From Datura wrightii (lineage: Eukaryota; Streptophyta; Magnoliopsida; Solanales; Solanaceae): 64,000 nt of DNA. This document shows positions 12,907 through 24,876 of this stretch, piece after piece. Position 1 is the first letter of the stretch, and every line of letters starts with the position of its first letter. The notes under the pieces are model-generated. The model did not search any database. It was not told where the DNA came from and saw only the letters and a program-made list of their open reading frames with translations. The translations under genes and the position numbers were made by a program. Location: assembly GCA_035772735.1 (NCBI GenBank), contig JASDFA010000001.1:95195501-95259500 (forward strand). The letters are read 5' to 3'.

Positions 12907-13970
12907 GTGCCTCCTCACCGAGTTAATAGAAGAAGGAACGGGAACAGAAATGGCCATGAGAATGGCAACAGAGATGGGCACCAATAGTCCCTATCGGCCC
13001 CCAAGGATCATGGACCCGAGCAGGTTACCCACGTAGAGTTTAGGGAAGCCATCCAAATGTTGGCACAGGCTTTGACCTCCCAGGTTAACCAGCAGGCATT
13101 AGCGCGTGTTCCCCAGAATGGGAATGCGGTAACGGCAAGAGTTAGGGACTTTCTTAGGATGAACCCTCTGGAGTTCCTCATATCGAAGGTGGACGAGGAT
13201 CCATACGAGTTTACTAATGAAATCCATAAGATCAACCAGATTATTGGGGTGACAGGGGAGGATTGCGCAGACCTAGCCTCTTACAGCTAAAAGGGGTTGC
13301 ACATATCTAGTTCAAACACTAGAAGGATAGAAGGGTAGTTAGAGTGGGTCCCATTGGTTGGGATGGGTTTCTTACCACGTTCTTAGATCGGTTCTTTCCC
13401 TGAGAAATGAGGGAGATCAAGGCAGCTGAATTAATGAACCTGAGGTAGAACAACATGATGGTCCAAGAGTGTTCTTTAGAGTTCACTAACTTATCCAAAT
13501 ATGCACTAAAGATGGTGGCTAATCAGAGGGCTCGAGTGAGCCGATTCATACATGGGATAGCAGATTATTTGATCAAGGATTGTAGGACTGCTTTGCTTCA
13601 TCAGGATATGGACCTCTCGCGGTTGGTTCTAAACGCCCAGCAGATAGAGGCGGTACAAGTGAGTGAGCAGGAGAGAGAGGCTAAGTGGGTCAGGACCGAC
13701 AGTTTTGGGTTCTCCCGCAAAGGCCTGGTGGTGGGCATCATTAGCAGTCCCATCGAAGATCATCAGCCCTAGGGCCATCAGCAGCAAGTGTGCCATCCAG
13801 ATATAGGCGCGACCATAGGGGATGAGCATCAAGCTCTCGAGGTCAAGGTAGCAAACCTGTAGAGCCTAGTATTCTAGGTTGTGACAGGTGTGGCAACAGG
13901 AATACTAGTTAGTGCCTAGCAAGTACAGGTGCCTGTTTTGGGTGCGGGAAGCCTGGACAAATGCTTAGTG
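12907..13970 (+). pseudogene. T4 gag (broken)
   Basis: The start is now GTG (12907) where T3 and T6 have ATG before the same PP..VN-R-R-R-N stretch, so initiation is probably lost. The capsid includes RDFLRMNPLEF (about 13144-13176), IIGVTGEDCADL, MVQECSLEFTNLSKYAL (from about 13458) and QQIEAVQVSEQE. Zinc knuckles at about 13880-13960 read CDRCGNRN... and CFGCGKPG, with a stop between them. Stops at about 12987 and 13288 and several shifts prevent translation of a whole gag. Gag would form the particle and bind RNA. It follows the PBS and leads in order into protease at 14161. Confidence 0.85.
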
Positions 13971-14099
13971 TTTTTCCAGCAGCTATACAGGGTCATGGTA
14001 AGGGCCGAGACCCAGCCACTAGCTCAGTGTCCCCACCAGCACGCTCAGCTCAGCAAGGTGCCTCCACTAGTACAGGTGGTGGTCAGTATCAGAAAAGAT

Positions 14100-15995
14100 T
14101 TTATGCCCTCGCGTCGCGTCAGGAGTAGGAAGTCTCCCAGATGCAGTTACTTGTATATTACGAGTATTCCACCTTGATGTATATGCATTGTTAGATCTAG
14201 GGGCTACAATATCTTTTGCGACACCCTATGTTGCTAGTAATTTCAAAGTCAGTCCCAAAATTCGATCAAAACCCTTCTCAGTCTCTACTCTAATTGGTGA
14301 TTCAGTTATAGCTCAATCGGGTATACAGAAATTGCCCTATTACAGTCGTTCAAGAAGTCATCTCAGCAGATTTAGTAGAGCTAGCCATAATAGATTTTGA
14401 TGTTATCTTTGCCATGGATTGGCTACATGCATGTTATGCCTTTATAAATTGTAGACCCCATGCGGTAGAGTTCCAGTTTATAGGTAAACCAGTTCTAGAG
14501 TGGAAGGGTAGTTCAGCTGTGCCTGTAGGTCGCTTCATTTCCTACCTTAAGGCTAAAAAGATGATCTCTAAAGGTTGCATATACCATATATTTAGGGTTA
14601 AGGATGCTATATCTAAGATCCAGACTATTCAGTCAGTTCCTGTAGTGTGCGAATATCTAGAAGTATTTCCAAATGATCTATCGTCAATTCCTCTTGAGTG
14701 GGAGATTGATTTTGGTATTGATCTTTTTCTAGATATGCAACCTATATCTATTCCTCCTTACATAATGGCTCCATTTGAGCTAAAGGAGTTGAAGGAGCAA
14801 TTGAAGGATCTCTTAGACAAGGGTTTCATCAGACCTAGCATGTCCCCATGGGGCGCACTAGTCCTCTTTTTCCGGAAGAAGGATGGTTCCCTTTGGATGT
14901 GCATTGACTATCGGTAATTGAACAAGGTCATAGTCAAGAACAGGTATACCCTCCCCAAAATTGATCACTTGTTTGACCAGCTTCAGGGTGCCAAGTGTTT
15001 TTCAAAGATAGACCTGAAATCCGAATAACATGAGCTCAAGGTTAGAGAGAGTGACATCCCAAAGACAGACTTCAGGATTAGGTATTGTCACTTTGAGTTT
15101 GTAGTTATGTCTTTTGGATTGGCAAATGCTCCTGCAGCTTTTATGGATTTCATGAACAGGGTGTTCAAGCCGTATTTGGACATGTTCATGATTGTGTTCA
15201 TAGACGACATTCTCATATACTCTCGGAGCGAGGAGGAGCATGTCGCTCATTTGAGGGTGGTGCTACAAACCCTTAAGGATCGCCAGCTATATGCTAAATT
15301 CAGCAAGTATGAGTTTTGGTTAAATTTAGTAGCATTTTTGGCTCATATGGTGTCAACTGAGGGTGTAAAGGTGGACTCTCAAAAGATAGTAACTATGAAA
15401 ATTTTTCCTACACTAGTTAGTCCTTCAGATATCAGGAGTTTTTTGGGCTTAGCTGGTTACTACCGGAGGTTTGTTGAAGGGTTTTCATCCATTGCAGCAT
15501 CGTTGACTAAGTTGACCCAGAAGAAAGTGAAGTTTCAATGGTCGAAGGCCTGTGAGAATAGCTTCCAAGAGTTGAAGACTCGACTCACCTCAACACTAGC
15601 GTTGACTCTACCTGAGGGTACCAATTAGTTTGTGGTATATAGTGCACCTTAAGGATCAGCCTAGGTTGTGTATAAATGCAGCATGGTAAGGTTATAACCT
15701 ATGTTTCCTGGCAGCTTAAGGTCCATAAAAAGAACTATTTGACTCACGACCTCGAGTTGGCAGCATAGTATTCACTTTGAAAATTTGGAGACACTATCTG
15801 TACAGGGTCCATGTGGATGTATTTAAAGACCACAAAAGCCTACAGTATATGTTTACCCAAAAGGATCTAAATCTATGTCAAAGAAGGTAGTTGGAGCTTC
15901 TTAAGATTTATGATATGAGTATCCTTTATCAACCCGGCAAGGCTAATATAGTGGCAGACGCTCTTAGTAGGCTTTTTATGGAGAGTGCGTCTTAA
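14100..15995 (+). pseudogene. T4 protease, reverse transcriptase and RNase H (broken)
   Basis: Protease reads LLDLGATISFATPYV, with triad D-L-G at 14194-14202. The following block 14414-14917 has MDWLHACYA, KGCIYHIFRVKD and the RT start KDGSLWMCIDYR, ended by TAA at 14918 (in T7 the same motif goes on to QLNK). RT resumes at 15107 with MSFGLANAPAAFMD and the catalytic FIDD (15197-15208). RNase H relics run from about 15630 to 15990, ending at a VADALSRL-like stretch. Together these would copy RNA into DNA. Many stops break the frame. Confidence 0.87.
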
Positions 15996-16079
15996 GTAGA
16001 TAAGGAGAGAAAGGAGATAGTGAAGGATGTCCATCGGCTTGCACAACTAGGGGTTCGTCTTGTTGACTCGACAGATGGT

Positions 16080-17546
16080 GGTGTCATTTTTCAGAATGGA
16101 TCAGAATCTTTCTTGGTGACAGAACTCAAGGCTAGGCAAGACGAGGATCATATTTTGGTAAAGTTGAAGGAAGCTGTTTAGAATCAGAAGGTGGAGGTTT
16201 ACTCCCAAGGGGGAGATGGTGCACTACGATATTAGGGTCATTTATGTGTTTCGAGTGTTGATGACTAAAGAGAGTGGATGTTGCATGAGGCTCATGGTTC
16301 AAGATATTCTACACATCCAGGTACCACCAAGATGTACCGTCATATACGAGAAGTCTATTGTGGAATGGCATGCAGAAGGACATAGCAGAGTGTGGCTAAG
16401 TGGCCAAATTGTCAACAGGTGAAAGTTGAGCATCAAAGACTTGGAGGTGTGATTCAAGACATTAGTATCCCTACTTGGAAGAAGGAGGAAATCAATATGG
16501 ACTTCATTACAGGGTTGCCTCGTACTCGACGACAGTATGATTCCATATGGATGATTGTGGATAGGTTGACCAAAGCAGCTCATTTCCTACCGGTCAAAAC
16601 TACCAACTCAATGGAGGATTATGCAAAGTTGTATATTCTGGAGTTAGTTTGGTTGCATGGTGTTCCCTTGTCCATCATATCATATATAGGTAGTCAGTTT
16701 ACCTCCTAGTTTTGGAGATCATTTCAGAAGGGACTCGGTACGCAGTTCAAGCTTAGTACAACTTTTCACCCGCAAACAGACGGTCAGGCTGAACGAATCA
16801 TTCAGACTCTTGAGGATATGTTAAGAGCATGTGCAATTGATTTCAAGGGTAGTTGGGATGAAATTTTACCTCTAATCGAATTTGCATCTAACAACAATTA
16901 CCATTCCAGCATTCAGATGACTTCGTTTGAGGCTCTTCATGGGGGGAGGTGTAGATCGTCTATTGGTTGGTTTGAAGTCGGTGAAGCTCTGTTGATAGCA
17001 CCAGATTCAATTCATGAGAAAGTTCAGCTCAAAAGGGAGAGGTTAAGAACAGCTCAGAGTCGCCAAAAGTTCTATGTGGATGTGAGGAGGAGAGAACTTG
17101 AGTTCGAAGTTGACGATTGGGTGTTTTTGGTGGTGTGTCTCATGAAGGGAGTGATGAGATTCAGAAAGAAAGGGAAACTTAATCCTCATTATGTTGGCCC
17201 GTGCTGGATTGTGAGACATATTGGCAAGCTAGCGTATGAGTTGGAGTTGCCCTCAGAATTGGCTTTAGTACATCCAGTTTTCCATTTGTCACTTTTAAAG
17301 AAGTGCATCGGTGATCCAACTTTTGTTTTTCTGGTGGAGAGCGTAGGTGTGAAGGATAGCCTTAGCTACGAAGAGGTTCTGGTATAAATACTTAATCGTC
17401 ATGTTTGGAAGCTAAGAAACAAAGAAGTAGCTTCAGCAAAGGTTTTGTGGAGAAATCAGCATGTTGAGGGAGATACGTGGGAAGCCGACGCAGATATGAT
17501 GGCAAAATACCTGCATCTATTCCCTCCCGGTTCAGTTCCAGTTTGA
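16080..17546 (+). pseudogene. T4 integrase and chromodomain-like C-terminus (broken)
   Basis: The catalytic region shows INMDFITGLPRTRRQYDS (first Asp, about 16498) and SIISYIGSQF, where the usual SDRG is SYIG, so the second catalytic Asp is lost. A stop follows at about 16707. Downstream is the AERIIQTLEDMLRAC-like segment with the catalytic Glu (about 16790-16830). The block 16818-17387 continues through FEVGEALL, GKLNPHYVGPC and PVFHLSLLKKC. The tail ends HLFPPGSVPV and TGA at 17544-17546. T6 inserted 22 bases after this stop. Confidence 0.87.
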
Positions 17547-17562
17547 GGTATCAGTTTCTGCC

Positions 17563-17567
17563 TTAGT
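17563..17567. repeat. Target-site duplication of T6 (ttagt), left copy
   Basis: ttagt at 17563-17567 is repeated exactly at 27160-27164, directly at the outer ends of the two T6 LTRs. Confidence 0.93.
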
Positions 17568-19793
17568 TGTCATGATCTGAACATAGGCCCGGATCGAGAT
17601 ACAGGACAAGAAACACCGAGATGTTCAAGTCAACCCATGGCATGAATATACATCTAACTCAACATAGATAAGCCGAAGATCATCATAGGTAACATATCGG
17701 AAGTCTAAACAATCTTAACATCTAAATACATACATGAATCCAATCCTGAATACACACCATGTCCGAAAAGCCTCTAAACTGATGAGTTGATGGGATAAAA
17801 TCCCCAACTAACTCTCTATAGCCTAAAAACTGAAAATGCAACATACAACTGATAAGAAGGGTCCTCGCAAGATGAGGACTCACCAACTAAGGCTGAGGAA
17901 AGCTAACTCCGGGGAATCTTACTAGCAGCGGGACTGAGCCTGGATATCAGAGCTTGTATCATGAAATGATACAGCATAGAGTATGTAGTCAGTACGTGTA
18001 ATGTACCGAGTATGCAAAGGTAAGTAAAACAGCTAAGTAAGTAAAATCATCGAACATGCATAATATAAAACACAATCAAGATAAGAATCTGAGAGTAGGG
18101 CTTGCGTTCTATTTTATGAAATCATGATTTGAACATCATAACTGAATCGAATGACCCAAAGCTAAAATCTGATAATCATAAGTAAAACTGAATATTAGGT
18201 CAAACCTGCTAAAAACATAATATGATGACTGATGTACATGCATAACTGAAATCATGAGGAACAATTGGAGACTCATCATATAACCGACATTACCACGATA
18301 GAGCTTACGTGGTCCCGACTATCAAACTCAAGTGGGCAGAGGCGTCCAAAACCTTTCAAGGGCTAAGGAAGCTACCATGATATCGATATCAAGCTCAACG
18401 CCCCTTGGGGATAGGGGTAAGCTCCAAAGGAGGTCCCAAATAATCTGATCATACCTATGTTAGCGCGTAGTTCTGAGGAATAGGGTTGACTGACCCTTAG
18501 CCTACTTGGTGCTAGGCACTATTCCAAAAAACATGCATATACTCTCAATAATTTTTCAACGAAGCTGACCATCATCTAGTGATGAAGCTGAATAATAACA
18601 TACATGCATAATCTAAAACCATAACATGAGGAGCCTTGGCTCAATGCATACCACAAGCTGAAAATAATGTGAGTCTTGACTCCAAAACCATGTGGTAAGC
18701 TAATTCATGAAATCATACAACATACTTGATCATATGGGCTTTCCCAATACTTAAACATACTTGAAATCAACTTGATTCACTTTGAAAACATAAACATAAG
18801 CATGGGTATTTCAAAATCATACTTTCTTCATAAACATCACATCATACTTGAACATATATCTCATTGATCTCAACTTTCATGAACATTCATGGATGGGCAT
18901 CATAGTTTAGAAAACTTGGAACATAATTTATAATTTAAAATAGTGTAAAATCTACCCATTAATCATAATTCATCATTTAAAACATGCTTAGATCATACCC
19001 ATGATTAATACTTAGGAATTCATGTATTGGGTAGAAACCCCATGGAATCATCAATTAGAACATTATGAATTGTGAGGGAATTGGGCATGGGTGTGGATAA
19101 TTTCACCCATTCATAGTCTTACATACTTTAGAGGATCTGATTCTACAACTTCCTTGATTGCCCAATGAAGATTTGGGGAAGAACCATGATGAACTAGGCT
19201 TGATCACCTCTTTACACCTCTAAACTTGCATTTTTGAATGTGAATGAGCCTAGAACGAACTTATCCCTCATTAAACTCACTATTCAGATCTTAAAATGAT
19301 GTAGTTTAGGCTTTAAGAACATAGAAATTATGGAAAAGCCCTTAATAAACTCGCATGGAAAAACAGACTGCCAGTCCCAATGAAACACTGGATGAGTCAT
19401 CTCCTTGTCCACGACTCATGGTCTTCCATTCGTCAGGTGCACTACCAAAACTCAACTGGGAGTCATCACGGTGGATACCATGACTCGTGGTACACCTAAC
19501 AAGTCGTGGTGATGACCCTTCGCCAACACTGCCAGCTTCCCTTCTTCCTTCGACCATCCTTGACCACGGGTGACCTAACGGATCGTGGGGTTAACCACGA
19601 ATCATGGTCACACCTATGGTCACCCCAAACATGAAAATTTTCAACTAAATCAGACTCTTCACCATGAGTAACTTAACGACTCGTGGTCATCCTGACGTGT
19701 CACTGGACAACTCATCCTGTGATCTGGTGTAGAAAATTTTGTTTTCTCTATTTCAACTCCTGCATCTGATCTTAGGGTTTCCGTGGCATTACA
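17568..19793 (-). repeat. T6 3' LTR
   Basis: 2,226 bp; on the minus strand begins TGTAATGCCACGG and ends ATCATGACA. A cluster of ACGAGTCGTGG-like words lies at 19370-19710, in the U3 part near its sense start. It aligns with 24877-27159 apart from a 56-bp extra unit there; some stretches differ at roughly one base in ten. Confidence 0.93.
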
Positions 19794-19829
19794 ATATCTC
19801 CCCCTTCGGAACATTTGTCCTTGAATGTT
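19794..19829 (-). promoter_or_regulatory. T6 polypurine tract with adjacent hairpin
   Basis: The minus strand carries GAAGGGGGAGATAT against the LTR. Upstream, AACATT/AATGTT (19810-19829) form a 6-bp stem; the two loop-proximal pairs are C-A mismatches in the sense strand. Confidence 0.7.
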
Positions 19830-20038
19830 AGAAAACATACTGAAATGCAGAAAAATGCAATCATCAAACTCAAATACTGATCATATAAGCTGAAAACTGA
19901 CGGAATGGATGCCTCTGAACTGAACTACATGATTGAACAAAATTCCCGAACTACACATACAACCATTTACATGAAAGAAACTGAGGTACATGAGTTGAAC
20001 ATGAAACTAAATAGAGTATTAAGGAAGAAACTAACACC

Positions 20039-21230
20039 TCAAGCTAAAACTGAGCCGGAAGGGAATAGATGTGTGTATCTAGCCATTATATCTTCTTCGG
20101 CTTCCCATGTAGCTCCCTCAACATGTTGATTCCTCAATAAAACTTTGATTGAGGCTACTTCTTTTTTCTTAGCTTGCGAACTTGACGATCTAGTATCTAC
20201 ACTGGAACCTCTTTGTAACTAAGACTGTCTTTCACACCAACACTATCCACTATAACAACTAGGGCTGGATCACCCAAACACTTCTTTAAGAGTGATACAT
20301 GAAAAACTGGACGGACTGAAGCTAATTCCGAAAGCAACTCCAACTCATAGGCTACCTTTCCAACCTGTTTCACAATCTGGTACGGGCTGATATAATGGGG
20401 ACTGAGTTTCCCTTTCTTTCCAAATCTCATCACCTCCTTCATGGGAGATACCTTCAGAAACACCCAATCATCGACTTCAAATTCAAGTTCTCTCTTCCTC
20501 ACATACACATAGGACTTTTGGTGACTCTAAGCTATTTTCAACCTGTCCCTTATAAGCTAAACTTTCTCCATAGCCTTATGGACTAATCTGGGCCTATAAC
20601 CATAGCTTCACCAACTTCAAATCATCCAATAGGCAATCTACAACTCTGCCCATAGAGAGCCTCAAATGGAGCCATCTGAATTCTTGAATAGTAGCTTTTG
20701 TTATACACAAACTCAATGAGAGGCAAATGATCATCTCAACTGTACTTGAAGTCAATCACACATGCTCTCAACATGTCCTCGAGAGTTTGAATAGTCCTCT
20801 CTTCCTGACCATCTATTTGCGAATCAAACGCAATGCTAAGCTTGACCTGAGTACCAAGTCCATTCTAAATTGATCTCCAAAAACTAGGAGGTAAATGAGT
20901 ACCTCTATCATATATGATGGAAAATGGCACTACATGCAACCGAACTAACTCCCGAATGTACAACTTAGCATAATCCTCCGCTGAATCAGTAGTTTTGACT
21001 GGTAGGAAATGAGTTTCTTTGGTCAACCTATCCACAACAAGCAAAATGGATTCATACTACTGACAAGTGTGAGGCAACCCTGTGATGAAGTCCCACGTCC
21101 AAGTAGGAATGCTAATGTCTTGAAGCATACCTCTCGGTCTTTAATGCTCCACTTTCACCTATTGATAATTCAGGCACTTAGCCACAAATTCTGCAATGTC
21201 CTTCTTTATGCCATTCCACCAATAGACTTC
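20039..21230 (-). pseudogene. T6 integrase and chromodomain-like C-terminus (broken)
   Basis: The stretch 20508-20197 is open and carries ELEFEVDDWVFLKVSPMKE, GKKGKLSPHY and PVFHVSLLKKCLGDP, the C-terminal region of the integrase of chromodomain gypsy elements. A TAG after KEVPV ends it, but the frame continues to HLFPSGSVLA and the natural TGA at 20039-20041. The tail has the W-E-A-E-E-D pattern typical of the chromodomain-like end. The integrase core (about 20560-21230) is recognisable only in pieces, with shifts and stops. It would bind host chromatin and join the cDNA to the chromosome. T4 16080-17546 is the best match in the window. Confidence 0.85.
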
Positions 21231-23480
21231 TCATAGGTCACGATACATCTTGGTGGCACCTGGATGTATAAAGTTCCTGGAACCATGAGCCTCATGAAGC
21301 ATTCGATCTCTCAATTCATCAACATCCGGTATACACAATCTACCCTGATATCGGAGCACACCATCTCCCCCTTTGAAGAAGACCTCTAACTTCTGATTTT
21401 GAATGGCTTCCTTCAACTTCACCAAGATAGGATCCTCGTCTTGTCTAGCTTTTACATCAGTCACCAAGGATGATTCTGATCCGTGCTGAATAATAACACC
21501 ACCATCAGTCGAGTCGACCAAATGAACTCCCAATCGTGCAAGCCGATTCACATCCTTCACTAGCTTCTTCCTCCCCTCATCCACATGGGACACACTCTCC
21601 ATAGAGAGCCTACTAAGAGCGTCTGCTACTACATTAGCCTTTTTCTGATTGTAAAGGACACTCATATCGTAATTCTTGAGCAACTCCAACCACCTCCTTT
21701 GGCGTAGATTTAGATAATTCTTGGTAAACACATATTGTAGGATTTTGTGGTCCGTAAACATATTTGCATGGACCCCGTACAAATAGTCTCTCCAAATCAT
21801 CAAGGCAAAAACTACCGCCAATTCGAGATCATGATTTGGGTAATTATTTTCCTGAACCTTCAGCCGCCTAGAAGCACATGCTATAACCTTACCATGCTGC
21901 ATCAATACACAACGAAGGTCGATCCATGAAGCATCATAATATACCACAAACCCATCGGTACCCTTAGGTAGGGTTAACACCGGTGTTGAGGTGAGTCGAG
22001 TCTTCAACTCTTGGAAGCTCTTCTCACATGCCTTTGTCAATGGAAACCTCACCTTCTTCTAGGTCAGCTTAGTCAAAGAGGCTGCCATAAATGAAAACCC
22101 CTCAACAAATCTCTGATAATAAATAGCTAAACCCAAGAAACTCCTGATATCCGAAGGATTCATAGACCTAGTCCAATTCTTCACTACTTCTATCTTTTGA
22201 GAGTCTACCTGTACACCCTCACTAGACACTACATGACTCAAAAATGCCACCGAGTTCTATTAAAATTGCATTTACTAAATTTAGAATACAACTGGCGATC
22301 CTTAAGAGCCTATAACACCACCCTCAAATGAGCTGCATGCTCCTCCTTGCTCTGAGAGTATATAAGGATATCATCTATGAACATAATTACGAACATTCCC
22401 AGATATGGCTTGAACACCCTATTCATCAAATCCATAAAATTTGCAGGAGCATAACTTAGTCCAAAATACATAACTACAAACTCATAATGACCATATTGCG
22501 TCCTGAAGGCTGTCTTTGGGATGTCACTCTCCCAAACCTTGAGCTGATGGTATCCGGACCTGAGGTCTATCTTTAAAAAGCACTTAGCACACTGAAGATG
22601 ATCAAAAAAATCATCACCTAGGGAGAGGATAACTTATCGTGATGGTAACTTTGTTCAACTGCCGGTAATCTATGCACACACGAAGCGAACCAGCTTTCTT
22701 CCAGACAAAGAGGACTGGTGCACCCCGCGGGGATTTTCTATGTTTGATGAAACCCTTGTCCAAGAGGTCTTTCACCTGCTCCTTTAACTCCTTTAGCTCG
22801 ACTTGATCCATTCTGTAAGGAGGAATAGCTATAGGTTTTGTATCGGGAAGAAGGTCAATACCAAAATCGATTTCTCTCTCAGGAGGTATTTCCGGTGCAT
22901 CATCTGGGAACACTTCGGGATATTCACATACTACGGAAACTGAATGGATAGTTGGGCTTTTGAACATAGCATCCTTAACCCTAACTAAATGGTACACACA
23001 ACCCTTGGAGATCATCTTTCTAGCCTTAAGGTAGGAAATGAATGACCTACAGGCACAACTGAGCTACCCTTCCACTCTAGGACTGGATAACCTAGAAAAT
23101 TGAGCTCTATTGCACAGGTTCTATAATTGACTGAGGCATAGCATGAAAATACCCAATCCATGCTGAGGATAATATCAAAGTCGGTCATGGCTCACTCTAC
23201 TAAATCTGTTGAGGTAACTTTCTAAAGGACTGTGATAGGGCAATTTCTATATACCCATCTAGCTATAACTGAATCACCAACTAGAGTAGAGATTGAGAAG
23301 AGTTCTAATAAGATTTCGGGACTAATTCAGAAACTAGTAGAAACATAGGGCGTCACAAAAGATAAGGTAGCCCTTGGATCTAACAATGGATATACACCAA
23401 GATGGAATACCTGTAAAATACCAGTGACTACATCTGGGGATACCTTCTGCTCCTGACGGGATGCTAAGGCATAGAATCTG
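21231..23480 (-). pseudogene. T6 protease, reverse transcriptase and RNase H (broken)
   Basis: The open block 22052-21231 (273 residues) holds RNase H, with YYDASWIDL, NHDLELAVV, MFTDHKILQYVF and VADALSRLS, so the acidic positions D-E-D-D are visible. It runs into the integrase zinc region (HPGATKMYRD). The block 22250-22059 is the RT thumb with IRSFLGLAIYYQRF. RT FIDD lies at 22381-22370. The block 23015-22614 has KGCVYHLVRVKD, the linker and SLRVCIDYRQLNKVT. The protease triad at 23380-23372 is D-P-R, one change from the D-P-G of T5 and T7. Stops and shifts separate these blocks. Confidence 0.87.
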
Positions 23481-23499
23481 TTTTAGCGTTGTCTGCTAC

Positions 23500-24666
23500 C
23501 TATGCTAGTAGATGCCCCCTGCTGAGCTGGGTGTGCTGGTGGAGCTGCTGAACTAGAAGCTGGGCCTCAGCCCCTATCGTAACACTATCAGGCCGCTGGG
23601 CAATCTCTAAGCATGTGCCCGGGCTTCCTGTACTCGAAGCAAGCAGCTGTATTCTCCAAACACTGGTCTGTGTGTCTCCGGCCACATCTACTGCACTCTG
23701 GAGGGCTAGTCTCTGCGGGTATGATACTCTAACCTCTCGAGCCTAATGTTCGTCCCCTATGATCACGCTTGGACCTAGATGACACACTTATAACTGAAGG
23801 CGCTGGGGTTGAAGATCTCTGGAGGGACTGCTGACGATGCCCACTAGGTCTCTGCTGCAAGAATCCGATGTTATCAGCCTAGCCCTCTTGGCCTCTCTCT
23901 TCCACTCACTCACCTACACTGTCTCCATCTGCTGGGTGTGCAGGACTATCTGAGCAAAGTCAATATCCTGAAGAAGCATCGCAGTCCGGCAATCCTTGAC
24001 CAAGTAGTCTACTATCCCGTGTACAAACCTGCTCACAAGGGCTCTCTGATCTGCCACCATCTTAAGTGCATACTTGGACATACGAGTGAACTCCAAGGCA
24101 TACTCCTGAACCGTCATCCTTCCTTGCTTTAGATACACAAACTCGGCCACTTTGAGCTCCCTCATTTTCTAAGTGAAGAACTGATCTAGAAAAGCAGCAT
24201 AGAACTCACCCCAACTGATAAGTCCTACTCCAACTTCCCTACTATTCTTCCATTGCTTGAACCAAACATGTGCGACCCCCTTCAACTGATACGAGGTCAA
24301 ATCGGCGCACTCCTCCCCAGTCACCCCCATAATCTGGGTGATCTTCAAAATCTCCTCAACAAACTCATGTGGGTTCTTTTCCACCTTAGACCCAAGGAAC
24401 TCGGGAGGGTTCATCCTCAGAAAGTCTCTAACTCTCGATGTTGTCGCATTCCCGTTCTAAGGGACATGCGCCACTGCTTACTGATTAACCTGGGCGGTCA
24501 AGACCTAGGCTAACATCTGAATAGCTGCCCTGAACTCCGCATGGGCAACTGGCTCCAGTATATGCTCCACATGGGCTGGTAGGGCCTGTAGATGCCCATC
24601 TCCATTTCCATCATCGTGGCCATTTCTATTTTTGTTTCTCCTTCCATTAACTCTACAGGGAGGCAT
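23500..24666 (-). pseudogene. T6 gag (broken)
   Basis: ATG at 24666 begins MPPCRVNGRRNKNRNGHDD, the family B gag start, and stops after EFRAAIQMLA. Capsid resumes at 24414 (MNPPEFLGSKVEKNPHEFVE, MGVTGEECADLTSYQLKGV) and 24165 (MRELKVAEFVYLKQGRMTV, LEFTRMSKYALKM). Zinc knuckles at about 23700-23590 read CSRCGRRHTDQC and CFEYRKPGHMLRDC, the second with one Cys changed to Tyr. The start was chosen because the same Met-Pro-Pro opens T3 gag (30267) and, as GTG, T4 gag. Gag forms the particle. Confidence 0.87.
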
Positions 24667-24860
24667 GATTCTGCAAACATGTATAGCACGAGTTAGAAGG
24701 GCAGAGAGACATTTCATCACAAGACCTAGATCATGAAAGAAAGGAATATTACCTAAATGTCTCAGAGCCTCTTCGTCATAAGTGTGGCGCACTTTACACC
24801 CATGTAAAAGCCTCTACTTAATGTAGCTTTTGGACACCCTAGGACACTTCAAAACCTAAT

Positions 24861-24874
24861 GGTCTGATACCAAG
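24861..24874 (-). promoter_or_regulatory. T6 primer-binding site
   Basis: Minus strand CTTGGTATCAGACC, one change from the tRNA-iMet site; separated from the LTR by two to three bases. Confidence 0.88.
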
Positions 24875-24876
24875 TT